Origin: a virus
IMG/VR virus record: IMGVR_UViG_3300047440_000164
Span: 1-28,518 of that record
Reading direction: 5' to 3' (one strand)
Length of the DNA stretch: 28,518 nucleotides
Below, piece by piece: positions 1 to 7,820 of the stretch. A program made the translations under genes and the position numbers. Below the pieces are notes generated by a model that was not told the DNA's origin, did no database searches, and was given only the letters and a program-made list of their open reading frames with translations. Positions within the stretch are counted from its first letter, which is position 1, and the number at the start of each line of letters is the position of its first letter.

Positions 1-942
1 AGACAGGAACTCGGTGCTGCCGGTCTGCCATCACTGACCAACACAACGCGCTATATCGTTGATGGTTGGCAGATCGCAACTGTCGGCGGGCAGGTAATAG
101 CCAGTTCACCAAATGCTGCTTGTCCTTCGGGCTTTGTACAATCACTCGCAGTTCAGGTTATGACGGCCAACGCGGCACCAGCTGCTGGAAATCTGTGTGC
201 GATCAGACACGCCATTGAAGGATACCGTCTTGCCCATCTGGCGTGGGGAACGGCAAACGCACAGCCAATCACGATTAGCTTCTGGATATATGCTGTACGC
301 CCCGGCAATTACTCAGGCGCGATTAATAATGGGGCTGGTAATCGCAGCTACCCGTTTGCCTTCACCATCAATGCCGCCAGCACTTGGGAATACAAAACGG
401 TCACCATCCCCGGCGACACAGCAGGCGCATGGGCAAAGGACAACAGCGTTGGTCTGTATCTGCACATCGCGCTGATGGCAGGCAGCACCTACGCCGGTCC
501 CGCCAATGCGTGGGCAGCAGCAAATTATTACGGCGTGACGGGCGGCACCAACGGCGTTGCTGCAACGACTGATTTGATGCTGTTGACCGGCGTCATCGTT
601 CTCCCCGGCAGCGAGGCACCCTCTGCTGCACGGTCGCCGTTCGTGATGCGGAGTTACGGGCAAGAACTGGCGCAGTGCCAGCGGTACTGGCAATTAGTCT
701 ATCCAGAAGCGCGATGGTCCGCGACAGCCGGATCGGTATGGATGATCTACGTCCACATGCTTTCGGTGGAAATGCGCGGCCTTCCCACGATAGCGCAACT
801 TGCGCCGGGAATATCCGGCAACGCTTCCGCCTTCACGCTTAATGCCTTGTCTGGCAGGGAATTGCGGGTGCAACTCACCAGTGCTGCCGCCGGGGACTGT
901 TACTGTATGCAGCGTACTTTTTCGCTGGACGCGAGGTTGTGA
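1..942 (+). CDS. Phage tail appendage / receptor-binding protein, 5' truncated
   Basis: The reading frame is open from the first base and ends at TGA 940-942, giving 313 visible residues; the true start lies upstream of the window. Internal ATGs such as 160 have no ribosome binding site and are not credible starts. The visible part is a beta-rich module (segments around [18 protein letters not shown] and [17 protein letters not shown]) followed by the motif [13 protein letters not shown]. That ELxxCQRYW signature is common at the C-terminal side of carbohydrate-binding-like modules in phage tail fibre and tail spike proteins. The gene directly precedes a small accessory gene and a second tail-fibre gene, which fits a host-recognition cassette. 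The exact role, fibre or baseplate appendage, cannot be settled without the N-terminus. Confidence 0.75.
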   Translation, partial: RQELGAAGLPSLTNTTRYIVDGWQIATVGGQVIASSPNAACPSGFVQSLAVQVMTANAAPAAGNLCAIRHAIEGYRLAHLAWGTANAQPITISFWIYAVRPGNYSGAINNGAGNRSYPFAFTINAASTWEYKTVTIPGDTAGAWAKDNSVGLYLHIALMAGSTYAGPANAWAAANYYGVTGGTNGVAATTDLMLLTGVIVLPGSEAPSAARSPFVMRSYGQELAQCQRYWQLVYPEARWSATAGSVWMIYVHMLSVEMRGLPTIAQLAPGISGNASAFTLNALSGRELRVQLTSAAAGDCYCMQRTFSLDARL

Positions 943-1259
943 TGGCAGAATACCAACTCACCGCGACCGATGTTGTCATCCGCACCGAGGACGGCGCATC
1001 AATCCCCAACGATCCGGCCAATCGCGACCGGGCCGAATACGAGCAATGGCTCGCGGATGGCGGTGTGCCCGATCCGTATGTGCCGCCCGAACCGGTGCCG
1101 CCGGAAGCGCAGCCGGAAACAACGGTGCTCTACGATCATGAGAACCGGTTGCGCGCCATCGAGGGCCAGCCGCCGCTGACCATCGGCGAGTTTCTGGTCA
1201 AGGCCACGCAAAATCCTGCGCCACAGCCATCAAGCAAACCAGCGCGAGCGAAAAAATGA
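942..1259 (+). CDS. Small tail-fibre-associated protein (assembly-chaperone-like)
   Basis: A protein of about 105 residues. The ATG at 942 overlaps the TGA of the preceding tail gene (TGATG), so this start is preferred over the GTG at 939. The segment [20 protein letters not shown] resembles the C-terminal pattern of many short proteins encoded beside phage tail fibres, often annotated as tail fibre assembly or hypothetical. The rest is proline-rich and ends in a basic tail (KPARAKK). It sits between two tail-appendage genes and overlaps the next start by 4 bases. A role in folding or assembling the neighbouring fibres is inferred from context. No catalytic motif is visible. Confidence 0.6.
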   Translation: MAEYQLTATDVVIRTEDGASIPNDPANRDRAEYEQWLADGGVPDPYVPPEPVPPEAQPETTVLYDHENRLRAIEGQPPLTIGEFLVKATQNPAPQPSSKPARAKK

Positions 1260-2830
1260 CCTCGCACTACCGTCACCGACGCATCTTCGATCCGGCCACG
1301 GCGTTTCCCACGCCGGTTGAGCCGGGCGAAATCGTGGTGAACTCGGCGAACCGGCAGATCGCCGTGGGTGATGCTGATCCGGCGTCGCCCGGTGCGACCA
1401 AGCCGCTGCTGGCCGTGCGCGTGTTCGATGCCAAGGCGCAGTACGCGCAGCACGACTTTGTCGTGCAGGCTGGCGTCCTCTATCGCAGCAACACAGCGGT
1501 CAGCCCCGGTGCTTTCAATGCCACGCAATGGGACAGCTTTGTCAGCGACAGTGTTAGCAGGGCTTACATCGATGCGGGCGATGCCGCTGTCACCGCCGCC
1601 TTCCAGACTGCCGATGCCTCCATCATTACCGACTATCAGGCGGCTGACGCCGAACTGTCCGGTCTGATCAACGGCAAGGTCGACAAGACTGGCGATACCA
1701 TGACCGGTGCGCTGATCTTGGTCGGTGCACCCACCGCCGCGCTGCAGGCGGCAACCAAAAAATACGTCGACGACGTGGTCGCTGCCGGTGGCCCCGACGC
1801 CACCGCTGCCGACATCATCAACGTGCCCGCGGGCGGCATTGCGTCGATCAACGTGCAGGGCGCGCTCTATGAGTTAGACAACGAGAAAGCCAATCTGGCC
1901 TCGCCCAATTTCACAGGTGCGCCCACCGCCCCGACGCCGCCGGTCAACGACAACGACACGTCAATCGCCACCACTGCCTTTGTTCTCGGGCAGGTGGGCA
2001 CTGCTGCGCCGGTCATGGACGGCACCGTGCCGCTGGTCGGCGTGTCGCAAAAATATGCGCGCGAGGATCACGCCCACCCGACCGACACGACACGCGCGCC
2101 GATTGACAGCCCCAATTTCATCGGCACCCCCACCGCCCCGACGCCCGCACCGGGTGACAACGACACGTCCATTGCCACGACAGCCTTTGTGCAGAATGTG
2201 GTCAGCGCGGCCACATCGGGATTTAGCACTGGTGACGCCAAACTGACGCTCAAGACGATTGCCGATGCGGGCTGGGTGATGATGAACGACGGTACCATCG
2301 GTGATGCGTCGTCGGGTGCCACCGCGCGTGCCAGTGCCGACACGCAGGCGCTGTTCATCACGCTCTGGACCAACATCCCCGATGCCTTGTGCCCGGTGTT
2401 GCCCGGCGGGCGCGGCGTCAGCGCGGTCAATGATTTTACCGCGCACAAGACGCTCAAGCTGCCGCTGGCGCTGGGCCGCGCACTGGCCGTGGCCGGTGCC
2501 GGTGCTGGACTGACGGCGCATGCGCTTGGTTCCGTCGCTGGCGAGGAAACTCACACGCTGACTGCCAGCGAGCAGGCCAGCATGGGTGTGGGCGGGAGCA
2601 TGAGCGGCAGCGGTAGCGCCGGGAGTGCCGTGACATCGGTTGATACAACCGGCGGCAGTGCGCAGACGGCAGGCGGCGAGCCGGTAGGTACTATTAACAG
2701 TGTCACGCCGCACGCAAATGCGTTGCCCGTCAGCGTCAGTGGCTCCATCAGTGGGACGGCATCGGGCGGCGGTCAACCGCACAACAACATTGCGCCGACG
2801 TCGTTCTGGAACGTGATGGTCAAGTTATGA
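1256..2830 (+). CDS. Tail fibre protein with repeat region and collar-like C-terminus
   Basis: A 524-residue protein starting at an ATG that overlaps the upstream stop (ATGA). An N-terminal region of about 130 residues is followed by a likely trimeric stalk with the fibre motif [13 protein letters not shown]. Next come two copies of a 28-residue repeat of the type SPNFxGxPTAPTPxxxDNDT, which is typical of phage tail fibres. The C-terminal third has a glycine-, serine- and threonine-rich tip with ETHTLTASE and ends in [15 protein letters not shown], the pattern seen at the end of tail-collar domain proteins. It probably forms a receptor-contacting fibre. It overlaps the downstream small membrane gene by 4 bases and is followed by the lysis block. 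Confidence 0.85.
   Translation: MTSHYRHRRIFDPATAFPTPVEPGEIVVNSANRQIAVGDADPASPGATKPLLAVRVFDAKAQYAQHDFVVQAGVLYRSNTAVSPGAFNATQWDSFVSDSVSRAYIDAGDAAVTAAFQTADASIITDYQAADAELSGLINGKVDKTGDTMTGALILVGAPTAALQAATKKYVDDVVAAGGPDATAADIINVPAGGIASINVQGALYELDNEKANLASPNFTGAPTAPTPPVNDNDTSIATTAFVLGQVGTAAPVMDGTVPLVGVSQKYAREDHAHPTDTTRAPIDSPNFIGTPTAPTPAPGDNDTSIATTAFVQNVVSAATSGFSTGDAKLTLKTIADAGWVMMNDGTIGDASSGATARASADTQALFITLWTNIPDALCPVLPGGRGVSAVNDFTAHKTLKLPLALGRALAVAGAGAGLTAHALGSVAGEETHTLTASEQASMGVGGSMSGSGSAGSAVTSVDTTGGSAQTAGGEPVGTINSVTPHANALPVSVSGSISGTASGGGQPHNNIAPTSFWNVMVKL
1901..2191 (+). repeat. Two 84-bp coding repeats in the tail fibre gene
   Basis: Copies lie at 1901-1984 and 2108-2191. Each encodes SPNFxGxPTAPTP followed by [12 protein letters not shown]. 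The spacer encodes a segment with [13 protein letters not shown]. Such repeats usually build the shaft of a fibre and provide sites for recombination between phages. Confidence 0.8.
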
Positions 2831-3030
2831 ACGCTACCGTCAAAACGGTCGCGGACAATCTCAAGTCGCATCCGGTGGCGTTTGCGCTGGTTGTTGTCAT
2901 GTTCATGTTCTTGACCGCCGAACTTTACATTTTGCGTAGTGTCGCGGCCAACACACGCGCGCGCTTCGACGCGCAGGACAAATTGCTGGAACGCATGGCG
3001 AGCGACTGCTTCGACCGGAGCAGAAAATGA
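2827..3030 (+). CDS. Small single-pass membrane protein of the lysis block
   Basis: A 67-residue protein starting at an ATG that overlaps the fibre stop (ATGA). One hydrophobic segment spans about residues 17-37 (VAFALVVVMFMFLTAELYIL) and is followed by a charged, helix-prone C-terminal part of about 30 residues. It sits between the tail fibre and the endolysin and overlaps the endolysin start by 4 bases. Position and topology fit a lysis accessory such as an inner-membrane spanin-like protein or a holin/antiholin. No family-specific motif is visible, so the precise role is open. Confidence 0.6.
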   Translation: MNATVKTVADNLKSHPVAFALVVVMFMFLTAELYILRSVAANTRARFDAQDKLLERMASDCFDRSRK

Positions 3031-3701
3031 CCGACCGCCGCGCCGAGTGTCTGACGGTTCTGGTCGATCAGATCAACGCCATCGCGCCCAACCGCGACGT
3101 GTCGTCGGATGGCTGGATTGGCGACGAGAGCCACCAGACCACGACCAGCGATCACAACCCATGGGTCTACGACGATGACGGGACGTGGGTGGTGACGGCG
3201 CAGGACATCACCGACGATCCCGAGAACGGCATGTCGTGTCAGGCGCTGGTCGACTCGATTATCGCCAGCGAGGACGAGCGCATCAAATATATCATCTGGA
3301 ATAAGCAAATCTGCAGCGGCACCGGTCAAGATCACGAGGCGTGGTGGTGGCGCGATTACACCGGGTCAAACGATCACACCCTGCACGCGCACTTCTCGGT
3401 GAAATCGCAGCCGGAATATTACGACGACAAGCACCTCTGGCAGATCGACATGGAAGGCGTGCCCGCGGATGTGGCGAAGGTCGAAGACGACAAACTGCTG
3501 CCGGTGCTGCAGCGCGGCGACAAGGGGCCGTGGGTCAAGGTGCTGCAGCGCCAACTGCTCGACGAAGGCGTGCATCTCGTGCGCATCGACGGCGACTTCG
3601 GTCCTGCCACCGAACTGCAGGTGATGGCCTTCCAATATCGGAATGATCTCGTCGTTGATGGTGTGTGCGGTTCTTACACTTGGCAAGCACTGCGAGACTG
3701 A
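3027..3701 (+). CDS. Endolysin: zinc peptidase domain plus peptidoglycan-binding domain
   Basis: A 224-residue protein. The N-terminal domain (about 1-130) carries an M15-like zinc-peptidase arrangement: His43 in TTSDHNPW, Asp60 in TAQDI, and His122 in the HxHxS motif TLHAHFS. Peptidases of this type cut the peptide part of peptidoglycan. The C-terminal domain (about 150-224) is a peptidoglycan-binding type 1 fold, with LQRGDKGPWVKVLQRQL, DGDFGPATE and a final GVCGSYTWQAL. There is no signal peptide, so release probably depends on a holin, for which the next gene is the candidate. The start overlaps the preceding gene (ATGA). Family assignment is by motif reading only. Confidence 0.85.
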   Translation: MTDRRAECLTVLVDQINAIAPNRDVSSDGWIGDESHQTTTSDHNPWVYDDDGTWVVTAQDITDDPENGMSCQALVDSIIASEDERIKYIIWNKQICSGTGQDHEAWWWRDYTGSNDHTLHAHFSVKSQPEYYDDKHLWQIDMEGVPADVAKVEDDKLLPVLQRGDKGPWVKVLQRQLLDEGVHLVRIDGDFGPATELQVMAFQYRNDLVVDGVCGSYTWQALRD

Positions 3702-3712
3702 AGGAGAAAACA

Positions 3713-4177
3713 ATGACCGGTTCAGGGCTGATTGATTTTGTCATCACGCTGATTGTCATCTGCGGCGTCGGCGCGCTGTTCTTCATCACCATCGACTGGA
3801 TGAAGGTCGATCCGACCATGAAGAAGGTGGCCAAGATTGCCATCGGGGTTGTGCTCGCCGTGGTCATCCTGCTGGCCATCAAGGCCGTGCTGTTCGGCAG
3901 CGGCGGTGCTGCCCTCACTGCAGGCGGCATCATCGGCTTCGCCGTTGGCATCATCGTGCTGCTGGTGGTGCTTTACATCATCGATATCCTGCTGGGCTGG
4001 TTGGCTACCAACATGGGCATGGCCGCGCCGATCCTCGACATCGTCCGGTATCTGGTGTTTGCCATCGCGCTGATCGCGCTGTTGGTGTTGGCTGACCGGT
4101 CGTTCTTCGGTGGTCACTACATCGGTAATTCGCTGGGCATCGAGACGCCGTCGATCATGAAACCAGAGCGGAGATGA
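3713..4177 (+). CDS. Four-helix membrane protein, putative holin
   Basis: A 154-residue protein. The ATG at 3713 is chosen because AAGGAG lies just upstream; an upstream in-frame start at 3665 would run through the endolysin end. Four hydrophobic segments are visible near residues 6-26, 40-62, 70-94 and 106-126 (for example DFVITLIVICGVGALFFIT and VAKIAIGVVLAVVILLAIKA). Its place directly after the endolysin supports a holin role, although 154 residues with four segments is larger than most holins. Another membrane function cannot be excluded. Its stop overlaps the start of the following tiny gene. Confidence 0.65.
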   Translation: MTGSGLIDFVITLIVICGVGALFFITIDWMKVDPTMKKVAKIAIGVVLAVVILLAIKAVLFGSGGAALTAGGIIGFAVGIIVLLVVLYIIDILLGWLATNMGMAAPILDIVRYLVFAIALIALLVLADRSFFGGHYIGNSLGIETPSIMKPERR

Positions 4178-4305
4178 TCGAGCGCAATATGGTGCTGGCC
4201 GTCGCTTTGGGCGTGCTTATCCTCATGCTGGTGGCGGCGTCGGTCTCTTGGCCAGCATGTTGCCGCTGTTCGTTTGATGCGCAGAATGTTCTGAGATGTG
4301 ACTGA
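4174..4305 (+). CDS. Tiny cysteine-containing membrane protein
   Basis: A 43-residue ORF, easily missed by length cut-offs. Its ATG overlaps the stop of the holin candidate (ATGA, 4174-4177) and its TGA overlaps the next ATG (TGATG at 4303). Both junctions suggest translational coupling. Residues 6-24 are hydrophobic (MVLAVALGVLILMLVAASV), followed by a short tail with four cysteines (CCRC and a terminal Cys-Asp). A perfect lipobox is not present. It could be a small lysis accessory; the function is not recognised. Confidence 0.55.
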   Translation: MIERNMVLAVALGVLILMLVAASVSWPACCRCSFDAQNVLRCD

Positions 4306-4628
4306 TGCCAACGAATGACGAGTGGCTTGGCAATTCTCTGGCCAGCCTGTGGGATATGCCGCAGGACGTGCCGCAGTACGCGCTGCCGCTACCGCAGCAG
4401 GATGCGCCGTATCAGCAGCCGCAATTTGCCCCACCAATCCAGCCACCGCGATATGTGATGCCGCAGGTCGACATCAACTCGCTGATCCCGAACGCGCCAC
4501 CGCAAATCTCCGGCAACGTCACGGTGCCGGTGCCGCTCGGTGAACTGTTTGCTTCCGGCAAATATCAACCGATGCCGGAGCGACCAATGCCGCCCGAAGT
4601 TCACTTCGGCTATCGGCGGAGGTTCTGA
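4305..4628 (+). CDS. Proline/glutamine-rich hypothetical protein
   Basis: A 107-residue protein, unrecognised. The middle is rich in Pro and Gln (for example DVPQYALPLPQQDAPYQQPQ) and predicted to be largely disordered. It ends in an arginine run (GYRRRF). The ATG overlaps the preceding stop and its own TGA overlaps the next ATG, so it belongs to the same translational chain. It may form a unit with the 416-residue protein downstream, whose N-terminus has a similar style (LTPEDWLLSGTAPPPSPYDQ). Confidence 0.6.
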   Translation: MPTNDEWLGNSLASLWDMPQDVPQYALPLPQQDAPYQQPQFAPPIQPPRYVMPQVDINSLIPNAPPQISGNVTVPVPLGELFASGKYQPMPERPMPPEVHFGYRRRF

Positions 4629-5878
4629 TGGACCAAGGTCTCGGCACAACCTTCTACGGCGGCTTGACGCCGGAGGACTGGTTGCTGTCGGGCACTGCGC
4701 CACCGCCGTCACCATACGATCAGTCGCCGTTGGGGCCAAGTTGGCTGCAGCGCGCGCAGGATCAGACGCAGAAGGACATTGCAAACTACCAGCAGGGCGG
4801 CGTGCCGCAGATGCTCGCCGACACGACAGAGACGCAAGATTTGGCTGGCGGCTTCGGCGGTGGCGGCATTGCCGGGGTGACGAGAGACCCGGCGCTCTGG
4901 CACGGCATCTCAAAAGTAAAATTGCCGCGGCCAATCTCCGAAATGTTTGCAACGCACGTTCCTGATCCCGCCGTTGCGGCAGTGCCCGAGAAGATCATCA
5001 CGCCGTCTGATTTGCAGGGCGGTCTGCTGCTGCCTGCGCTGGGCGACCGTTCGGCTGCTGGCAGCGCACTGACCGCGGTCGGCGAGACACCGCTCGCCAA
5101 CCCGGTAACGATGCAGGGTGGCCATGGCTACATGGCGGCGCAGTCGCCGGAAGGTGCGGTTTGGGCATCGGCACCGAGTGTCGCCAGCAGGCTGGGCAAT
5201 ACCGTGCGCGATCTTTCCGAGACGACCGGCAAGCCGGTTTACCTGCCGTACACCGCGATGGGCGAGCGGTCGGTCGACTTTTCGCATCATGCGTCCGACA
5301 CGCTGGCCAACATGCTGGCCGACGCCGCTGTAGGCCGCAGAGACCTTGGCTCGTTCAATGCCGCGATGCGCAGGACAGATGCCAACTTCGGCCCGGTTCG
5401 TGACTGGCCCGGCGTGCAGGCCGATGATCTTGCCGCATACCTGCGCGAGGGCGGCGGTGATGTGCGCAACAAATTTGCCAAGACCATGGATACGCGGCAG
5501 TTTCAGGAGGCCGGATTTCCCAGTGTCGCCGAGGCGCGCTTTGCAGTGACCGATCCGCGGCTGCTCAATGTGCCGACTGGCGCGTCTGGTCTGTCCATCG
5601 CGCGCGCCGATCCCACCGGCAGGACGTTTACCGAGGGCGCGCTGCACCTGACTTATCCGACCAAGCTGGCTGGCTCTTACGAAGGCAGTTTCGGCACCAG
5701 CGTGCCGAAAGAGGTCATGTTCCCCGACATGATCAACGCCTACCGCAGGCTGGGCTATGAGCCGTACCGCCACGACTACCTGATGGCGCGCGGCGTTGAG
5801 GGCGCACCGACATATCAGCGCGCCAACCAGCAGTGGGTCGACCGTGTCTCCAAGTGGCTGGAGAAAAACCAACAATAG
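4628..5878 (+). CDS. 416-aa phage protein, polyvalent-protein-like, function unknown
   Basis: The first 75 residues are low in order (proline- and glycine-rich). From about residue 110 to the end the protein looks globular. Recognisable blocks are NPVTMQGGHGYM, YLPYTAMGERSVDFSHHAS, KTMDTRQFQEAGFP and TEGALHLTYPTKL. From memory these resemble segments found inside very large polyvalent or internal proteins of podoviruses; this could not be checked. No catalytic signature was identified, although the adjacent His pair in DFSHHAS is notable. It is translationally coupled to the gene before and lies between lysis and packaging genes. It might be a virion protein injected with DNA, which is an inference. 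Confidence 0.6.
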   Translation: MDQGLGTTFYGGLTPEDWLLSGTAPPPSPYDQSPLGPSWLQRAQDQTQKDIANYQQGGVPQMLADTTETQDLAGGFGGGGIAGVTRDPALWHGISKVKLPRPISEMFATHVPDPAVAAVPEKIITPSDLQGGLLLPALGDRSAAGSALTAVGETPLANPVTMQGGHGYMAAQSPEGAVWASAPSVASRLGNTVRDLSETTGKPVYLPYTAMGERSVDFSHHASDTLANMLADAAVGRRDLGSFNAAMRRTDANFGPVRDWPGVQADDLAAYLREGGGDVRNKFAKTMDTRQFQEAGFPSVAEARFAVTDPRLLNVPTGASGLSIARADPTGRTFTEGALHLTYPTKLAGSYEGSFGTSVPKEVMFPDMINAYRRLGYEPYRHDYLMARGVEGAPTYQRANQQWVDRVSKWLEKNQQ

Positions 5879-5887
5879 GAGAGCATC

Positions 5888-6130
5888 ATGCAGAAGAACA
5901 AAGACGAATACACCACCGACGAAGGACCGCCGCCATCCGACACGCGCGACCGCTACTCGCATCACTCATCGCCACAGGACGATGTGCAGCAGGCCGTGCA
6001 GAAACCGCCAGCGGCCAGCACGCCGGGCCGTCGCGAGGTCACCGGCACGGTCAGCCGCAAGGAAGTGCCGATGCATGTCACCAAACATCCCGAACCGGTC
6101 GGTCGACCGAAGAATCGAAACTACGACTGA
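5888..6130 (+). CDS. Small hydrophilic hypothetical protein
   Basis: An 80-residue protein with a good ribosome binding site (AGGAGAGCATC before the ATG). It is strongly charged, rich in Pro, Ser, Asp and Lys, and probably disordered. No motif is recognised. It lies one gene upstream of the terminase large subunit, where many phages place the small terminase. However, it lacks a helix-turn-helix-like segment and is too short and disordered for a confident assignment. Its stop overlaps the next tiny gene (TGATG). Confidence 0.55.
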   Translation: MQKNKDEYTTDEGPPPSDTRDRYSHHSSPQDDVQQAVQKPPAASTPGRREVTGTVSRKEVPMHVTKHPEPVGRPKNRNYD

Positions 6131-6258
6131 TGAGGTTGAGGTATTGGCGGAATTGGTGGGGACTGAAATGCTGGCTGCAGTGCTGCGGCGGATGCATCGA
6201 CTATGACGAGAAGTCAGTGCATTGGATGTGCGCTGATTGCGGAAAGGTAACGCGATGA
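6130..6258 (+). CDS. Tiny zinc-ribbon-like protein
   Basis: A 42-residue ORF whose ATG overlaps the preceding stop (TGATG at 6128) and whose TGA overlaps the terminase start (ATGA at 6255). It has a basic, Trp-rich N-terminus followed by cysteines at 14, 18, 19, 22, 34 and 37. The pairs C19-x-x-C22 and C34-x-x-C37 (in WMCADCGK) form a plausible zinc ribbon. The double stop/start overlap argues that it is translated. Function is unknown; a DNA- or protein-binding cofactor of packaging is possible but unproven. Confidence 0.6.
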   Translation: MRLRYWRNWWGLKCWLQCCGGCIDYDEKSVHWMCADCGKVTR

Positions 6259-7820
6259 ACAACCGGCATCTCACGCTGCTGCAGCGCAAGCGCGCGATCC
6301 TCAAGGCGCGCGAGGAGTTGATTGCGTTCACGCAGTTGATGATGCCCGACGCTGACCACGCCGATGATCCGGCCTATTCGCTGTATTCGCCGCAGCAATT
6401 TCACCGGGTCATCGGCGCTGGCCTTGAGGAGATCGACGCGCGCAAATTCCGGCGGCTGATCATCAAAATCGGTCCCCGGTTTGGCAAGACGACGCTGGCG
6501 TCGAATATGTTTCCGGCGTGGTACATCGGTCGCCATCCCGACAAGTCGGTGATCGTCGCCACCTACAATCAGACCTACTCAGAAGATTTGGGTCGCCGCA
6601 TTCGCGACATCATGCAGTCGCCCGCCTACAAGCAGGTCTTCCCCGATCTCGAAATCAAGCAGCGGTCGGCTGCGGTCAACCGCGTCGAGACGACGGCGGG
6701 CGGCATTGTGTTCTGCGTCGGTCGCGGCTCGGCCATCACCGGTCGCGGCGCGCATCTCATCGTGCTGGACGATCCAATCAAGGACCGCAAGGAAGCCGAC
6801 AGCGCCGTCATCCGCGACACGTTGTGGTCGTGGTACACGCAGGTGCTGCGCACCCGCCTGATGAACAAGACCGGCGTGATCGTGCTGATCACCACGCAAT
6901 GGACCGAAGACGACCTCATCGGTCGCCTCACCGATCCGCTCAATCCGTTCTACACCATCGACGAGGCGCGGCTCTGGCACAAGATCGATCTCCCGGCGCT
7001 GGCCGAAGATGACGACATTCTCAAGCGCGAGCCGGGCGAGAGCCTGTGGCCGGAGCGGTTCGACAAGGAATATCTGGAAGAAATTCGCGTCAGCGATCCG
7101 CGCGGCTTCAATGCCCTCTATCAGGGCCGACCGTCACCGCGCGAGGGTGCGTTCTTCCGCGCCGAGGATATGATCACCTACAACTCGATGCGCGATCTGC
7201 CCGCGCATGAGGAGATGCGCTTTTACGGCGCGAGCGATCACGCGGTGACGCAGGAGCGGCAAGGCGACAAGACCTGCCTGATGGTGGTTGGCGTCGACAA
7301 GGCCGATCATCTGTGGATCATGCCCGATGTGATCTGGCATCGGCTCGATAGCAACGTCGCGGTCGAGAGCATGCTGATCCTGATCGAAAAATATAAGCCG
7401 CAATTCTGGTGGGCTGAGAACGGTCAGGTCACCAAGTCCATCGCGCCGTTTTTGCGCAAGCGCATGCTGGAGAAGCGCGTGTTCTGCGCCATCGATCCGA
7501 TCACACCCGCACAGGACAAGCAGCAGCGCGCGCAGTCGATCCAAGCGCGCGCGGCAATGAAGATGGTGCACTTCCCCGGCTGGACGAGATGGTGGGGCGA
7601 GGCGCAAGATCAGATTTTGAAATTCCCGCTGGGCAACAAGGACGACTTCGTCGACACCTTGGCGCTCATCGGGCTGGGACTAAACAAGATGAGGCCGCGA
7701 ACCAAGCAGCGGCCTGTGACGCCAGTCGTTGCGGAAGGCACGTTCCGCGCACTGCTTGCGGGCACCAGACGTCGCGAGGGGCTTGACCGGCGCAAGAGGA
7801 GCCTCAACGGATGGCTGTAG
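6255..7820 (+). CDS. terL: Terminase large subunit
   Basis: A 521-residue packaging motor. The ATG at 6255 is preferred over an upstream TTG because of the GGAAAGG ribosome site and ATGA overlap. The N-terminal ATPase domain shows a Walker A variant GPRFGKTT at 73-80, Walker B LIVLDDPI at 168-175 and the coupling motif TTQW at 213-216. The C-terminal nuclease domain has a first acidic residue at Asp328 (GASDHAV), an acidic residue in WWAENGQ near 396, and a late acidic cluster in KDDFVDTLALIG. It cuts concatemeric DNA and drives it through the portal, encoded next with a 10-base overlap. Length and motif order are normal for the family. Confidence 0.93.
   Translation: MNNRHLTLLQRKRAILKAREELIAFTQLMMPDADHADDPAYSLYSPQQFHRVIGAGLEEIDARKFRRLIIKIGPRFGKTTLASNMFPAWYIGRHPDKSVIVATYNQTYSEDLGRRIRDIMQSPAYKQVFPDLEIKQRSAAVNRVETTAGGIVFCVGRGSAITGRGAHLIVLDDPIKDRKEADSAVIRDTLWSWYTQVLRTRLMNKTGVIVLITTQWTEDDLIGRLTDPLNPFYTIDEARLWHKIDLPALAEDDDILKREPGESLWPERFDKEYLEEIRVSDPRGFNALYQGRPSPREGAFFRAEDMITYNSMRDLPAHEEMRFYGASDHAVTQERQGDKTCLMVVGVDKADHLWIMPDVIWHRLDSNVAVESMLILIEKYKPQFWWAENGQVTKSIAPFLRKRMLEKRVFCAIDPITPAQDKQQRAQSIQARAAMKMVHFPGWTRWWGEAQDQILKFPLGNKDDFVDTLALIGLGLNKMRPRTKQRPVTPVVAEGTFRALLAGTRRREGLDRRKRSLNGWL

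Noticed and set aside
6100-6109. CGGTCGACCG palindrome, similar in bases to the operator
   Set aside because: It lies inside a coding region, lacks the three-base centre between CGACC and GGTCG half-sites, and is not at a promoter.
5888-6130. 80-aa protein as small terminase
   Set aside because: Position fits, but it is short, disordered and lacks any DNA-binding helix-turn-helix pattern.
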